DNA of 64,000 bases from Anaeromyxobacter terrae (lineage in GTDB: Bacteria > Myxococcota > Myxococcia > Myxococcales > Anaeromyxobacteraceae), in the NCBI RefSeq assembly GCF_022690685.1, contig NZ_JALCYY010000009.1, positions 69,503 through 133,502 on the forward strand, read 5' to 3'. Both the position numbers and the translations under genes were made by a program. The notes beneath the pieces are model-generated. The model was not told the DNA's origin and made no database searches. It saw only the letters and a list, made by a program, of their open reading frames with translations. Below, piece after piece: positions 45,269 through 56,221 of the stretch (its first letter is position 1; each line of letters starts with the position of its first letter).

Positions 45269-46345
45269 ATGCCTTCCCGGAAGCTCAAGCTGGTCGTCTC
45301 CGACTTCCATCTCGGGAAGGGGCCCTATCGCGAGGACGGCTCCGTCAACGTCTTCGAGGACTTCCGCCAGGACGGGAAGTTCGCCGAGTTCCTCGACTAC
45401 CACCGCGAGGGCGAGTTCGCGGGGGCCGAGACCGAGCTCGTCGTGAACGGCGACTTCTTCAACCTGCTCTCGGTGGATCTCGACGGGCGGCTGCAGGAGG
45501 CGATCACCGAGCGCGTGGCGGTCGAGAAGACCGAGGCGATCCTGCGCGGCCACGCGCACGTCTTCGACGCGCTCGCGCGCTTCGCGGGCGACGCCCGGCG
45601 GAGCGTCACGTTCATCATGGGCAACCACGATCCCGGCCTGCTCTTCGCCGGGGTCCGCGAGGTGATCGCCCGGCGCGTCGGCGGGACGCACCGCTTCCTC
45701 CTCGACAGCTACGACTTCGACGGCGTGCACGTCGAGCACGGCATGCAGCGCGAGCCGATGAACGCGTTCAACCCGAACCGCTACTTCCGCGAGCGCAAGG
45801 GCGAGCTGTTCCTCAACCTGCCGCTCGGGTCGCGCTACATCATCTCGGTGCTGAACGAGGAGAAGGCGCAGCGTCCGTACATCGACAAGGTCGCGCCGTT
45901 CGCGAGCTACTACCGCTGGGCGCTCCTCAACGATCCCGAGGCGGTCCTCCGCATCTCGCTCCGCTCGGTCCGCTTCGCCGCCGCGGCCGCGCTGAAGAAG
46001 ATCCCCCACCTCGACCCGCTGCCGCTCGCCGATCTCGCGAAGCGGCTCGTGCGCTACACCGCGTTCCCGACGCTGGAGCACGAGGCCCGCCACCTGCTCG
46101 CGCGCAAGGGCTACCACACGGTGATCATGGGCCACACGCACGTGCCGCTCTACCGCGAGTACGCGCGCGACAAGGTCTACCTGAACACCGGCACCTGGAA
46201 CGCGATGACCTCGCTCGACGTCGGCAACCTCGGCCGCACGGAGCAGCTCACGTACGCCCACGTCGAGTACGTCGACGGCCGCCCCCGGGCCCGGCTCCGC
46301 GAGTGGCGGGGGATCGCCCGTCCGGCGGAGGACGTGTTCTTCTAG
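45269..46345 (+). CDS. Calcineurin-like metallophosphoesterase
   Basis: The 358-residue protein has the metallophosphoesterase motifs VVSDFHLG, VVNGDFFNLL (GDxxD variant), MGNHDPG, HVEHG and VIMGHTHVP, with all metal ligands present. Between GNHD and GHTH is a ~130-residue insertion rich in aromatic and basic residues (NAFNPNRYFRERKGELFLNL), which could bind membrane or lipid. It is related to LpxH/YfcE-type enzymes; the substrate is unknown. ATG 45269 lies eight bases after TATCTT (45255-45260), with no ribosome binding site. Confidence 0.86.
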   Translation: MPSRKLKLVVSDFHLGKGPYREDGSVNVFEDFRQDGKFAEFLDYHREGEFAGAETELVVNGDFFNLLSVDLDGRLQEAITERVAVEKTEAILRGHAHVFDALARFAGDARRSVTFIMGNHDPGLLFAGVREVIARRVGGTHRFLLDSYDFDGVHVEHGMQREPMNAFNPNRYFRERKGELFLNLPLGSRYIISVLNEEKAQRPYIDKVAPFASYYRWALLNDPEAVLRISLRSVRFAAAAALKKIPHLDPLPLADLAKRLVRYTAFPTLEHEARHLLARKGYHTVIMGHTHVPLYREYARDKVYLNTGTWNAMTSLDVGNLGRTEQLTYAHVEYVDGRPRARLREWRGIARPAEDVFF

Positions 46346-46428
46346 AGGGCCGCCGCGGCCGCACGAGGCGCGGATGCCGTCGCCGCTCGGGCCCCCGGAG
46401 CATGCGCGGCGAGCGGCCGCCTTGCCCG

Positions 46429-46456
46429 TTGACTCCGCCCGAAAACCGGCTATAAA
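46429..46456 (+). promoter_or_regulatory. Sigma-70-type promoter of tRNA-Val
   Basis: TTGACT (46429-46434) and TATAAA (46451-46456) are 16 bp apart. The tRNA 5' end begins 18 bases after the -10 box, as expected for a stable-RNA promoter. Confidence 0.8.
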
Positions 46457-46473
46457 CGCTCGCCGTTGCGGAC

Positions 46474-46545
<72 letters not shown>

Positions 46546-46550
46546 CTCGC

Positions 46551-46585
46551 GGGCCAGCCGAGCACCGGCTGGCCCGTTTCGTTTT
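46551..46585 (+). terminator. Terminator after tRNA-Val, before thrS
   Basis: GGGCCAGCCG (46551-46560) pairs with CGGCTGGCCC (46566-46575) around a 5-base loop, followed by the T-rich GTTTCGTTTT. This is an intrinsic terminator lying only 21 bases before the thrS start. It should stop most tRNA transcription, and could also control read-through into thrS. Confidence 0.85.
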
Positions 46586-46606
46586 GCGCAGACGAGAGGA
46601 AGAGCC

Positions 46607-48568
46607 ATGTCCGATCTCGTGAAGGTGACCCTCCCCGACGGCAGCCAGAAGGAGGCGGCGCGGGGCACGACCGTCCTCGACTTCGTGAAGACGTCGATCG
46701 GGGCCGGGCTCGCGAAGGCCGCCTACTTCGCCAAGCTCGACGGGGAGCCGGTGGACCTCTCTCGCGCCCTCGACCGCGACGCGAAGCTCGAGATCGTCAC
46801 CACGAAGAGCCCCGAGGCCCTCGAGGTCGCGCGCCACGACGCGGCGCACGTCATGGCGTCGGTCGTCCAGAAGCTCTACCCGGACACCCAGGTCACCATC
46901 GGCCCGGCGATCGAGGACGGCTTCTACTACGACTTCGCGCGCGAGACGCCCTTCACGCCGGAGGACCTCGAGAAGATCGAGAAGGCGACCAACGAGGCCA
47001 TCGCCGCGGACCTGCCGTTCGTCCGCGAGGAGATCTCGATGGACGCCGCGCTCGGCCTCTTCGAGCGGCTCGGCGAGAAGTACAAGGTCGAGATCGTGAA
47101 GGACATCGCCGCGCGCGGGGCGAAGACGCTCACGCTCTACCGCCACGGCGACTGGGTCGACTTCTGCCTCGGCCCGCACGGTCCGTCGACGAAGCGCATC
47201 GGCGTCGTGAAGCTCCTCAACGTCGCCGGCGCGTACTGGCGCGGCGATGCGCGGAACGCGATGCTCCAGCGCATCTACGGCACCGCGTTCTTCGACAAGA
47301 AGGAGCTCGAGGCGCACCTCGCCAGGCTCGAGGAGGTGAGGAAGCGCGATCACCGCAAGCTCGGCCCGGCGCTCGGCCTGTTCGCGTTCCACGAGGTCGC
47401 GCCCGGCGCGGCGTTCTGGCTGCCGAACGGGACCACGCTCTACAACGTGCTCGAGGACGCGATGCGCCGCCTCGTGACGAAGGGCGGGTACCAGGAGGTG
47501 AAGACGCCGCTCCTCTTCAACAAGCGGCTCTGGGAGCAGAGCGGTCACTGGGGCGTGTACCGCGAGAACATGTTCCTCGTGTTCGACAAGGAGTCCGACC
47601 CGGCGCTCCCCGTCGACGAGCGGCTCTCGATGAGCCTCAAGCCGATGAACTGCCCGTCGCACCACCTCCTGTACAAGATGGGGAAGCGCTCGTACCGCGA
47701 GCTCCCGGTCCGCTACTTCACGGTCGACACGCTGCACCGGAACGAGCTCTCCGGCTCGCTCGGCGGGCTCACCCGCGTCCGCCAGTTCGCGCAGGACGAC
47801 GCGCACCTCTACCTCATGGAGTCGCAGATCCCGGAGGAGGTGAGCCGGATCGTCGAGCTCATGAAGACGGTCTACGGCGCGTTCGGGCTCGAGTTCTCGC
47901 TGCTCTTCTCGACCCGCCCGCTGAAGCCGGAGGACCGCATCGGCGACGACGCGCTCTGGGACAAGGCGGAGGGCGCGCTCCGCGCCGCGCTCGACCGGAT
48001 GGGCCTGCCCTGGCAGCTGAACCCCGGCGACGGCGCGTTCTACGGCCCGAAGATCGACTTCGTCGTGACCGACTCGCTCGGCCGCAAGTGGCAGACCTGC
48101 ACGATCCAGCTCGACTACGCGGCGCCCGAGCGGTTCGACCTCACCTACGTCGGCGACGACAACCACGAGCACCGCCCGGTCGTCATCCACCGCGCCGTCT
48201 ATGGCTCGTTCGAGCGCTTCATCGCGATCCTCACCGAGCACTACGCGGGCGTCTTCCCGGCCTGGCTCGCGCCGGTGCAGGCGCGCGTCGTGACGGTCTC
48301 GGACCGGTTCGACGGCTGGGCGCGCGAGGTCCAGGCGAAGCTCGCGGCCGCCGGCTGGCGCGTCGAGCTCGACGAGTCCTCCGACAAGCTCGGCGCCAAG
48401 ATCCGCAACGCGCAGCTCGCGAAGATCCCGTTCTCCCTCGTCATCGGCGAGAAGGAGGTCGAGGCGAAGGGCGTCGCGCCGCGCCGCCACGGCGGCGAGG
48501 ATCTGAAGACCATGCCGCTCGACGCGTTCGAGGGGCTGCTGCGTAAAGAGGCGACGCCGCCGTACTAG
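46607..48568 (+). CDS. thrS: Threonyl-tRNA synthetase
   Basis: The 653-residue class II synthetase joins threonine to tRNA-Thr. It has TGS domain 1-65, an editing domain ~70-220 with HDAAHVM and the HxxxH zinc-like site, and catalytic core motif 1 near [10 protein letters not shown]. Motif 2 (LRTRQFAQ-type, here [17 protein letters not shown]) and the zinc Cys in [11 protein letters not shown] follow. Motif 3 lies in the segment around [20 protein letters not shown], with the anticodon-binding domain after it. ATG 46607 has GAGGAAG upstream. In many bacteria thrS leads directly into infC; here the branched-chain amino acid genes intervene. Confidence 0.97.
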   Translation: MSDLVKVTLPDGSQKEAARGTTVLDFVKTSIGAGLAKAAYFAKLDGEPVDLSRALDRDAKLEIVTTKSPEALEVARHDAAHVMASVVQKLYPDTQVTIGPAIEDGFYYDFARETPFTPEDLEKIEKATNEAIAADLPFVREEISMDAALGLFERLGEKYKVEIVKDIAARGAKTLTLYRHGDWVDFCLGPHGPSTKRIGVVKLLNVAGAYWRGDARNAMLQRIYGTAFFDKKELEAHLARLEEVRKRDHRKLGPALGLFAFHEVAPGAAFWLPNGTTLYNVLEDAMRRLVTKGGYQEVKTPLLFNKRLWEQSGHWGVYRENMFLVFDKESDPALPVDERLSMSLKPMNCPSHHLLYKMGKRSYRELPVRYFTVDTLHRNELSGSLGGLTRVRQFAQDDAHLYLMESQIPEEVSRIVELMKTVYGAFGLEFSLLFSTRPLKPEDRIGDDALWDKAEGALRAALDRMGLPWQLNPGDGAFYGPKIDFVVTDSLGRKWQTCTIQLDYAAPERFDLTYVGDDNHEHRPVVIHRAVYGSFERFIAILTEHYAGVFPAWLAPVQARVVTVSDRFDGWAREVQAKLAAAGWRVELDESSDKLGAKIRNAQLAKIPFSLVIGEKEVEAKGVAPRRHGGEDLKTMPLDAFEGLLRKEATPPY

Positions 48569-48579
48569 AGGACGGCTTC

Positions 48580-48616
48580 GTGATTCGATAATCACCTTCG
48601 GTGATTCGCGAATCAC
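48580..48616. repeat. Alternating GTGATT/AATCAC palindromes, two 16-bp sites 21 bp apart
   Basis: GTGATTCGATAATCAC (48580-48595, with perfect 6-bp arms) is followed by GTGATTCGCGAATCAC (48601-48616, a perfect 16-bp palindrome). Their centres are 21 bp apart, two helical turns. The inner arms can also pair (AATCACC/GGTGATT around a TTC loop). It could be a double operator for a dimeric regulator, or an RNA structure ending thrS. Confidence 0.85.
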
Positions 48617-48796
48617 GCTGTCGTTTGGCGATCATCGGCGATCATCTCGGCCTGGACCGTGAGTGACGGTCGGCCGGCTCGTCGCGCCGCCGCCCGCGCC
48701 CCCGGCCTCGCTCCACGCCACGCACGCTCACCGGCCGTGCGCCCGCTCCTTCGGAAGGGGCGCGGCGGGCGCGGTGCGTTCCTGTGCGCCCCCCGC

Positions 48797-48826
48797 TTGA
48801 CAGGTTCGCTCGCGGATCGCTAGGCT
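48797..48826 (+). promoter_or_regulatory. Sigma-70-type promoter of the leuA leader
   Basis: TTGACA (48797-48802) and TAGGCT (48821-48826) are 18 bp apart. Transcription would begin near 48833, about four bases before the ATG of the leader peptide, so the leader is almost leaderless. Confidence 0.8.
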
Positions 48827-48836
48827 CGTTTTTCTG

Positions 48837-48899
48837 ATGTTCCTCGTACGCGCGCACCGACTTCTTAGCCTGGCGGGAGAGGTATCCCGGTCAGGCTAA
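48837..48899 (+). CDS. Leu-codon leader peptide of the leuA operon (20 aa)
   Basis: ATG 48837 to TAA 48897-48899 encodes MFLVRAHRLLSLAGEVSRSG. Four of 20 residues are Leu, and codons 9-10 are a CTT-CTT pair, a codon rarely used in this high-GC3 genome, with CTG two codons later. The peptide starts about ten bases after a near-consensus promoter. Its last ten codons overlap a hairpin (48867-48897). This is the layout of ribosome-mediated attenuation: stalling at Leu codons when leucyl-tRNA is short would open the hairpin. Actual translation and the exact switch are inference. It lies 232 bp before the preferred leuA start. Confidence 0.65.
   Translation: MFLVRAHRLLSLAGEVSRSG
48867..48897 (+). 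promoter_or_regulatory. leuA leader hairpin overlapping the leader peptide
   Basis: AGCCTG (48867-48872) pairs with CAGGCT (48892-48897), and CGGGA (48874-48878) with TCCCG (48885-48889). The 5' arm begins right after the CTT-CTT codons, so a ribosome stalled there would prevent it forming. Confidence 0.65.
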
Positions 48900-49131
48900 C
48901 GCCGCGCCGCGACCTCTTCCGCCGAACCGGCCGGAGAGGTTGCCCCCCGACAGGCGACGTTCTCCGGCCCCACCGAAACAGGAGCCAGGAGACCGCATGT
49001 CGACAGAATCCCCCGAACAACGGAACGCCTCACCCGCAGCCAGCGCAGGTCCAGTCGCCGATCGTTCCCGCAGCGCCGAGTCGAGCAAACCCCGAGGTTC
49101 CCGTCCCGAAGACGACGGAGAAAGCGTTGCC
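48900..49131 (+). promoter_or_regulatory. Untranslated leader of leuA with second hairpin
   Basis: GGCCGGAGA (48929-48937) pairs perfectly with TCTCCGGCC (48961-48969) around a 23-base loop. There is no T-tract, so a Rho-linked or translational step is as likely as intrinsic termination. An in-frame ATG at 48997 with GGAG upstream could start leuA earlier. However, codons 48997-49131 have clearly lower third-position GC than any neighbouring gene, so this stretch looks untranslated. Confidence 0.55.
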
Positions 49132-50696
<1,565 letters not shown>

Positions 50697-50697
<1 letters not shown>

Positions 50698-52136
50698 TGA
50701 CCGCCGCCACCGAAGCGCGCCGCGCGCGCACGCTGTTCGAGAAGGTCTGGGACGCCCACGTCGTCCGGGCCGAGACGCCGGAGACGCCCGCCGTCCTCTA
50801 CGTCGACCTCCACCTCATGCACGAGGTGACGAGCCCGCAGGCGTTCTCGATGCTGCGCGAGCGCGGCCTCCAGGTTCGCCGCCGGGACCGCACGCTCGCC
50901 ACCACCGACCACTCGACGCCGACGCTCCCGCGGCTGCCCGATGGCCGCTGGCCGTTCTTCGACGCGCAGAACGCGGCGCAGGTCGCCCAGATCGAGCGGA
51001 ACGCGCGCGACTTCGGCGTCGAGCTCCACGGCCTCGGCGACCCGCAGCAGGGCGTCGTGCACGTCTTCGGGCCGGAGATGGGCGCGACGCAGCCGGGCAT
51101 GACCGTCGTCTGCGGCGACAGCCACACCGCCACGCACGGCGCGTTCGGCGCCCTCGCGTTCGGGATCGGGACGTCCGAGGTCGGGCACGTCCTCGCGACG
51201 CAGTGCCTGCTCCAGCGCAAGCCGCGCTCGCTCGCCATCCGCGTGGACGGGGCGCTGCAGCCGGGCGTCACCGCGAAGGACCTGATCCTCGCGATCATCG
51301 CCCAGATCGGCGTCGGCGGCGGCACCGGGCACGTGATGGAGTTCACGGGCCCGGCGGTCCGCGCCCTCACCATGGAAGGGCGCATGACCCTCTGCAACAT
51401 GGCGATCGAGGGTGGCGCCCGGGCCGGGATGATCGCGCCGGACGACACGACGTTCCAGTGGCTCGCCGGGAAGCCGCGGGTCCCGAAGGGCGCGGCGTTC
51501 GACGCGGCGGTCGCGCGGTGGCGGGCGCTCCCGACGGACGCGGGCGCGACCTACGACCGCGAGGTGACGGTCGACGTCTCGCGGCTCGAGCCCATGGTCA
51601 CCTTCGGCACGAACCCGGCGCAGGGGATCCCGGTGACCGGACGGATCCCGGAGCCGGGCGCGGAGAAGGATCCCGCCGCGCGCGCGACGCTCGAGAGCGC
51701 GCTCCGCTACATGGCGCTCACGCCAGGCGAGCCGATCCTCGGCCAGCGGGTCGACGTCGTGTTCGTCGGCAGCTGCACGAACGGCCGGCTCGAGGACCTG
51801 CGCGAGGCGGCGAAGGTGATGCGCGGCCGGAAGGTGAAGACCCGCACGCTCGTCGTGGCGGGCTCCCACGCCGTCAAGCAGGCGGCGGAGGCCGAGGGGC
51901 TCGACCGGATCTTCCGCGAGGCGGGCGCCGAGTGGCGCGAGCCGGGCTGCTCGATGTGCCTCGCCATGAACGGCGACATGCTCGAGCCCGGCCAGTACTG
52001 CGTCTCGACGTCCAACCGGAACTTCGAGGGGCGCCAGGGGCCCGGCGGGCGCACGCTGCTCGCGAGCCCGGCGACGGCGGCGGCGGCCGCGGTGTCGGGC
52101 GCGGTCGCGGATCCCCGGCGGCTGGTGGAGGGCTAG
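50697..52136 (+). CDS. leuC: 3-Isopropylmalate dehydratase large subunit
   Basis: The 479-residue subunit of isopropylmalate isomerase is an aconitase-type [4Fe-4S] enzyme that works with LeuD. The cluster cysteines are visible in VGSCTNGR and GCSMCLAMN. Other family motifs are [52 protein letters not shown] and [23 protein letters not shown] 50697 shares one base with the leuA stop (TGATG), so it is translationally coupled. leuB, the dehydrogenase for the next step, is not in the window. Confidence 0.96.
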
Positions 52137-52139
52137 GAC

Positions 52140-52712
52140 ATGGAACCGATCCGCACCATCGAGAGCCGCACGGTCGTCATCCCGCGCGAGAACATCGACA
52201 CCGATCAGATCATCCCGGGGCGCTTCCTCAAGGTCACCGACAAGCAGGGGCTCGGCAAGGCGCTGTTCTCCGACTGGCGCTACGACGCCGACGGGAAGCC
52301 GCGGCCCGAGTTCGTGCTGAACCGCCCCGAGGCGCAGGGCTGCACCGTCCTCGTCGCGGGGGACAACTTCGGCTGCGGCTCCTCGCGCGAGCACGCGCCG
52401 TGGGCGCTCGTCGACGCCGGCATCCGCGCCGTCGTCTCGACGCGCGTCGCCGACATCTTCCGCAACAACGCCCTCAAGAACGGGCTCGTCCCCGTCGTGC
52501 TCGATCCCGCGAGCCACGCGAAGCTGCTCGCGGCGCCGGGCGCGAAGGTCCGCATCGACATCTCCTCGCAGACGGTCACGCTGCCCGACGGCACGACCGC
52601 CTCGTTCCCGCTCGACGGGTTCGCGAAGTACTGCCTGCTGAACGGCGTCGACGAGCTCGGCTTCCTGCTCTCGCAGGAGGAGGCCATCGCGGCGTTCGAG
52701 TCGAAGGTATAG
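52140..52712 (+). CDS. leuD: 3-Isopropylmalate dehydratase small subunit
   Basis: The 190-residue partner of LeuC forms the swivel domain. It has the substrate-binding [31 protein letters not shown] (with the conserved GSSREHA) and [21 protein letters not shown] 52140 lies three bases after the leuC stop. The length is normal. A GC-rich hairpin separates it from ilvB, so the leu part may be partly uncoupled from the ilv part. Confidence 0.95.
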   Translation: MEPIRTIESRTVVIPRENIDTDQIIPGRFLKVTDKQGLGKALFSDWRYDADGKPRPEFVLNRPEAQGCTVLVAGDNFGCGSSREHAPWALVDAGIRAVVSTRVADIFRNNALKNGLVPVVLDPASHAKLLAAPGAKVRIDISSQTVTLPDGTTASFPLDGFAKYCLLNGVDELGFLLSQEEAIAAFESKV

Positions 52713-52721
52713 CGGCGGGCG

Positions 52722-52754
52722 CCCCGCCCCCGGCGCGCGCGCGCTGGGGCGGGG
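52722..52754 (+). terminator. GC-rich hairpin between leuD and ilvB
   Basis: CCCCGCCCC (52722-52730) pairs with GGGGCGGGG (52746-52754) around a 15-base CG-alternating loop. There is no T-tract. It may reduce read-through from leuACD into ilvBNC or protect the mRNA 3' end. Confidence 0.5.
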
Positions 52755-52821
52755 AGGGCCCGTCGCGCTCGTCTCGCTCGCTGCGATGTCACACGGAACG
52801 TAAAGGCTTCACGAGGAAGAC

Positions 52822-54534
52822 ATGGCCAAGGAGAAGATCACGGGCGCGATGGCGGTTCGCCGCGCGCTCGAGGCCGAGGGCGTCGAGTACGTCTTCGGCA
52901 TGCCCGGCGGGACGATCCTGCCGATCTACGACGCGATGTGGGGGTGCGAGCGCCCGAAGCAGGTGCTCATCCGCCACGAGCAGGTGGGCGGCCACGCGGC
53001 GGAGGGGTTCGCCCACGCCACCGGGAAGGTCGGCGTCTGCTTCGGCACGTCCGGCCCCGGGGCGACGAACCTCGTCACCGCGATCGCCGACGCGTACATG
53101 GACTCGGTGCCGCTCGTCGCGATCACCGGGAACGTCGCGACCTCGCTCATCGGGTCCGACGCCTTCCAGGAGGCGGACATCACGGGCATCACGATGCCCA
53201 TCACGAAGCACAACTGGCTCGTGACCGACGTCCACGACCTGCCGCGCATCCTGAAGGAGGCCTTCTACGTCGCCCGCACCGGGAGGCCGGGCCCGGTGCT
53301 CGTGGACATCCCGAAGGACATCCAGAACACCGAGTTCGAGTTCGAGTATCCGGAGTCGGTCGACATCCCCGGGTACCACCCGCCCGTGCGCGAGGAGCCG
53401 CGGCTGAAGGACGCCGCGGTGCTCATCCGCGGCGCGACGCGCCCGATCATCTACCTGGGCGGCGGGGTGCGGATCTCGGACGCGCACAAGGAGGTGTCCA
53501 CCTTCGCCGAGCTCGTCGGGGCGCCGGTCGTCACGACCGTGCACGGGAAGGGCGCCTTCCCCGAGACGAGCCCGCAGTGCCTCGGCATGTTCGGGATGCA
53601 CGGCTCCCGGTACGCGAACTACGCCGTGCAGTACTCGGACCTCATCATCGCGCTCGGAGCGCGCTTCGACGACCGGGTCACGGGCAAGCTCTCGACCTTC
53701 GCGCCCGAGGCGAAGATCGTCCACCTCGACATCGACCCCGCGGAGATCTCGAAGCTCGTCACCGCGACGGTCCCGCTCGTCGGCGACCTGAGGCGCCTCC
53801 TGCCGCAGCTCACCGAGGAGGTGCGCCGCGCCGAGGCCGCGCACGGCAAGCCCGACCTCGCCGCGTGGTGGAGGCGGATCGACGAGTGGAGGAAGAAGTA
53901 CCCGCTGACCTACCAGCAGGAGGGGCAGAAGTACCTGCTCCCGCAGTACGTCGTGGACACGCTCTGGAAGAAGACGAACGGCAAGGCGATCGTCACGACC
54001 GGCGTCGGCGAGCACCAGATGTTCGCGGCGCAGTGGTGGCGGACCTCCGAGCCGCGCCAGTTCATCACCTCGGGCGGCCTCGGCACGATGGGCTTCTGCC
54101 TCCCGTCCGCGATCGGCGCCCAGCTCGGCCGGCCGGGCGAGCTCGTCATCGGCATCGACGGCGACGGCTCGTTCCAGATGACGCTGCAGGATCTCGCGAC
54201 GGCGGTGGACCTCGAGCTGCCGATCAAGATCTTCGTCCTCAACAACCTGTTCCTCGGCATGGTGCGCCAGTGGCAGGAGCTGTTCTACGAGCGCCGCTTC
54301 GCGCAGACGCCGCTCACGGATCGACCGGATCTCGTGAAGCTCGCGGACGCGTACGGCTGCCTCGGCCTCCGCGCGCGCACGCCCGAGGAGCTCGACCAGG
54401 TCATCGATCAGGCGCTCGCGAACTCGAAGGGCCCGACGATCGTCGACGTCCGCGTGCGCCGCCAGGAGAAGGTGTTCCCGATGGTGCCGGCCGGCGCGCC
54501 CCTCAACGACATGATCGACGGCGGAGGTGACTAG
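52822..54534 (+). CDS. ilvB: Acetolactate synthase large (catalytic) subunit
   Basis: The 570-residue ThDP- and FAD-dependent enzyme condenses pyruvate with pyruvate or 2-ketobutyrate, the first common step of valine, leucine and isoleucine synthesis. It has VFGMPGGTILPIYDAM, the catalytic Glu in VLIRHEQVGGHAAEGFAHAT, GTSGPGATNLVT and a central FAD-binding domain. The ThDP/Mg motif is GDGSFQMTLQDLATAVDLEL then PIKIFVLNN. The length is normal for an anabolic AHAS. ATG 52822 has GAGGAAG upstream. The stop is two bases before the ilvN start. Confidence 0.96.
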   Translation: MAKEKITGAMAVRRALEAEGVEYVFGMPGGTILPIYDAMWGCERPKQVLIRHEQVGGHAAEGFAHATGKVGVCFGTSGPGATNLVTAIADAYMDSVPLVAITGNVATSLIGSDAFQEADITGITMPITKHNWLVTDVHDLPRILKEAFYVARTGRPGPVLVDIPKDIQNTEFEFEYPESVDIPGYHPPVREEPRLKDAAVLIRGATRPIIYLGGGVRISDAHKEVSTFAELVGAPVVTTVHGKGAFPETSPQCLGMFGMHGSRYANYAVQYSDLIIALGARFDDRVTGKLSTFAPEAKIVHLDIDPAEISKLVTATVPLVGDLRRLLPQLTEEVRRAEAAHGKPDLAAWWRRIDEWRKKYPLTYQQEGQKYLLPQYVVDTLWKKTNGKAIVTTGVGEHQMFAAQWWRTSEPRQFITSGGLGTMGFCLPSAIGAQLGRPGELVIGIDGDGSFQMTLQDLATAVDLELPIKIFVLNNLFLGMVRQWQELFYERRFAQTPLTDRPDLVKLADAYGCLGLRARTPEELDQVIDQALANSKGPTIVDVRVRRQEKVFPMVPAGAPLNDMIDGGGD

Positions 54535-54535
54535 G

Positions 54536-55069
54536 ATGGAACGCACCGAAGAGAAGCCCAACGGGTCCACCCACACCATCAGCCTCCTCGTCGAGAACAA
54601 GCCGGGCGTGCTGCACCGCATCTCCGGCCTCTTCTCGCGGCGCGGGTACAACATCGCGAGCCTCACCGTCGGACCGACGGAGCGGTCCGAGTACTCGCGC
54701 ATGACCATCGTCGTGCGGCTCGGCTCGAAGACCGTCGAGCAGGTCGTGCGGCAGGTCCAGAAGCTCGTCCCCGTCGTCGAGGTCCGCGAGCTCTCGGCGG
54801 CGGACCTCATCGAGCGAGAGCTCATGCTCGTGAAGATCCACACCCCGGAGCGGAACCACGCCGAGCTCCGGGCGCTCGCCGAGACCTACGAGGCGACGAT
54901 CGTGGACGTCTCGCCCGACGCGCTCGTCGTCGAGGCGAGCGGCAACGCCGGGAAGCTCGACGCGCTCGAGGACCGGCTGCGCCCCTTCGGAATCCAGGAG
55001 ATCTGCCGCTCCGGACGCATCGCCCTCGAGCGCGGGTTCAAGACGCTCGCTCCCCCCAACCTCAAGTAG
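54536..55069 (+). CDS. ilvN: Acetolactate synthase small (regulatory) subunit
   Basis: The 177-residue ACT-domain protein activates the large subunit and gives valine feedback inhibition. It has [37 protein letters not shown] and then the second ACT-like half ([38 protein letters not shown]). The length fits the IlvH/IlvN long form. ATG 54536 is preceded by GGAGGTGA with five bases between; GTG 54527 is less likely. It is immediately downstream of ilvB and 13 bp before ilvC. Confidence 0.95.
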   Translation: MERTEEKPNGSTHTISLLVENKPGVLHRISGLFSRRGYNIASLTVGPTERSEYSRMTIVVRLGSKTVEQVVRQVQKLVPVVEVRELSAADLIERELMLVKIHTPERNHAELRALAETYEATIVDVSPDALVVEASGNAGKLDALEDRLRPFGIQEICRSGRIALERGFKTLAPPNLK

Positions 55070-55082
55070 AGAGGACGCACGA

Positions 55083-56111
55083 ATGGCCGCCACCATCTAT
55101 TACGACAAGGACGCGAACCTCGACCTGCTGAAGAAGCGCAAGGTCGCCGTGATCGGCTACGGCTCGCAGGGCCACGCCCACGCGCTCAACCTCCGCGACT
55201 CGGGCGTCGACGTCCGCGTCGGCCTCGGCGCGGGCTCGCGCTCGAAGGCGAAGGCCGAGGGCGCCGGGCTGCGCGTCGTCTCCGTGTCGGAGGCCGCGCG
55301 CGAGGCCGACGTCATCATGATCCTCATCCCGGACCAGACGCAGAAGAAGGTCTACGACGAGGAGATCGCGCCGCACATGACGAAGGGGAAGGCGCTCCTC
55401 TTCGCGCACGGGTTCAACGTGCACTACGGCCAGATCCGCGCCGCCGAGGGCGTGGACGTGCTCCTCGTCGCGCCGAAGGGGCCGGGCCACATGGTGCGCC
55501 GGCAGTACCAGGACGGCCGCGGCATCCCCGGGCTCATCGCCGTCCACCAGGACGCGACCGGCCAGGCGAAGGCCGTCGGGCTCGCGTACGCGCGGGGGAT
55601 CGGCTGCACGCGCGCCGGCGTCCTCGAGACGACCTTCAAGGAAGAGACGGAGACCGACCTGTTCGGCGAGCAGGCGGTCCTCTGCGGCGGCGCCTCCGCG
55701 CTCGTGAAGGCGGGCTTCGAGGTGCTCACCGAGGCGGGGTACCAGCCGGAGAGCGCCTACTTCGAGTGCCTGCACGAGCTGAAGCTCATCGTCGACCTGA
55801 TGTACGAGGGCGGGCTCGCCTGGATGCGCCACTCCATCTCGGACACCGCGGAGTACGGCGACTACACCCGCGGCCCGCGGGTGGTGACGAGCCAGACCAA
55901 GGACGAGATGCGGAAGATCCTGCGCGAGATCCAGTCCGGCCAGTTCGCGAAGGAGTTCATCATCGAGAACTCGGTGGGCCGGCCCATGTTCGACAAGATG
56001 CGCGAGGCGGAGGCCCAGCATCCCATCGAGGAGGTGGGCAAGCGCCTGCGCGACATGATGAGCTGGATCCGCGAGGCCAAGAAGGACTCGTCGGACCCCA
56101 ACGCGAGGTAG
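55083..56111 (+). CDS. ilvC: Ketol-acid reductoisomerase (class I)
   Basis: The 342-residue enzyme converts acetolactate or acetohydroxybutyrate to the dihydroxy acid using NADPH and Mg2+. The nucleotide-binding loop is [20 protein letters not shown], followed by [12 protein letters not shown] and [20 protein letters not shown]. The catalytic acidic residues are in [20 protein letters not shown] and the Glu-rich helices near [20 protein letters not shown]. It is the short class I form. It is the last gene of the branched-chain block; ilvD and ilvE are elsewhere. A new promoter for infC follows. Confidence 0.97.
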   Translation: MAATIYYDKDANLDLLKKRKVAVIGYGSQGHAHALNLRDSGVDVRVGLGAGSRSKAKAEGAGLRVVSVSEAAREADVIMILIPDQTQKKVYDEEIAPHMTKGKALLFAHGFNVHYGQIRAAEGVDVLLVAPKGPGHMVRRQYQDGRGIPGLIAVHQDATGQAKAVGLAYARGIGCTRAGVLETTFKEETETDLFGEQAVLCGGASALVKAGFEVLTEAGYQPESAYFECLHELKLIVDLMYEGGLAWMRHSISDTAEYGDYTRGPRVVTSQTKDEMRKILREIQSGQFAKEFIIENSVGRPMFDKMREAEAQHPIEEVGKRLRDMMSWIREAKKDSSDPNAR

Positions 56112-56180
56112 GGGAGGGTGGGCGTCGGGCACGCCGGCGGGCGCCTCCCCCGCCGCCGCGGGCCCGGCGCACCGCCGCGT

Positions 56181-56208
56181 TTGACTTCGCTCGTGAAATC
56201 CTTATCCT
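56181..56208 (+). promoter_or_regulatory. Sigma-70-type promoter of infC
   Basis: TTGACT (56181-56186) and TATCCT (56203-56208) are 16 bp apart. It starts the infC-rpmI-rplT-pheST unit with a ~75-base leader. Confidence 0.75.
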
Positions 56209-56221
56209 ACAGCGTCTTTTC

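Larger units (their letters stand above)
48569..48836. other. Intergenic region thrS-leuA, part 1 (268 bp)
   Basis: No gene is seen. It contains the GTGATT/AATCAC palindrome pair (48580-48616), a 10-bp direct repeat GGCGATCATC (48627-48636 and 48637-48646), GC-rich inverted repeats around 48737-48770, and the leuA promoter at the right end. Frames across it lack the genome's third-position GC bias. Confidence 0.6.

Noticed and set aside
48642..48857. 71-residue minus-strand frame between thrS and leuA
   Set aside because: Arg-rich low-complexity translation with no ribosome binding site; it overlaps the leuA promoter and leader peptide.
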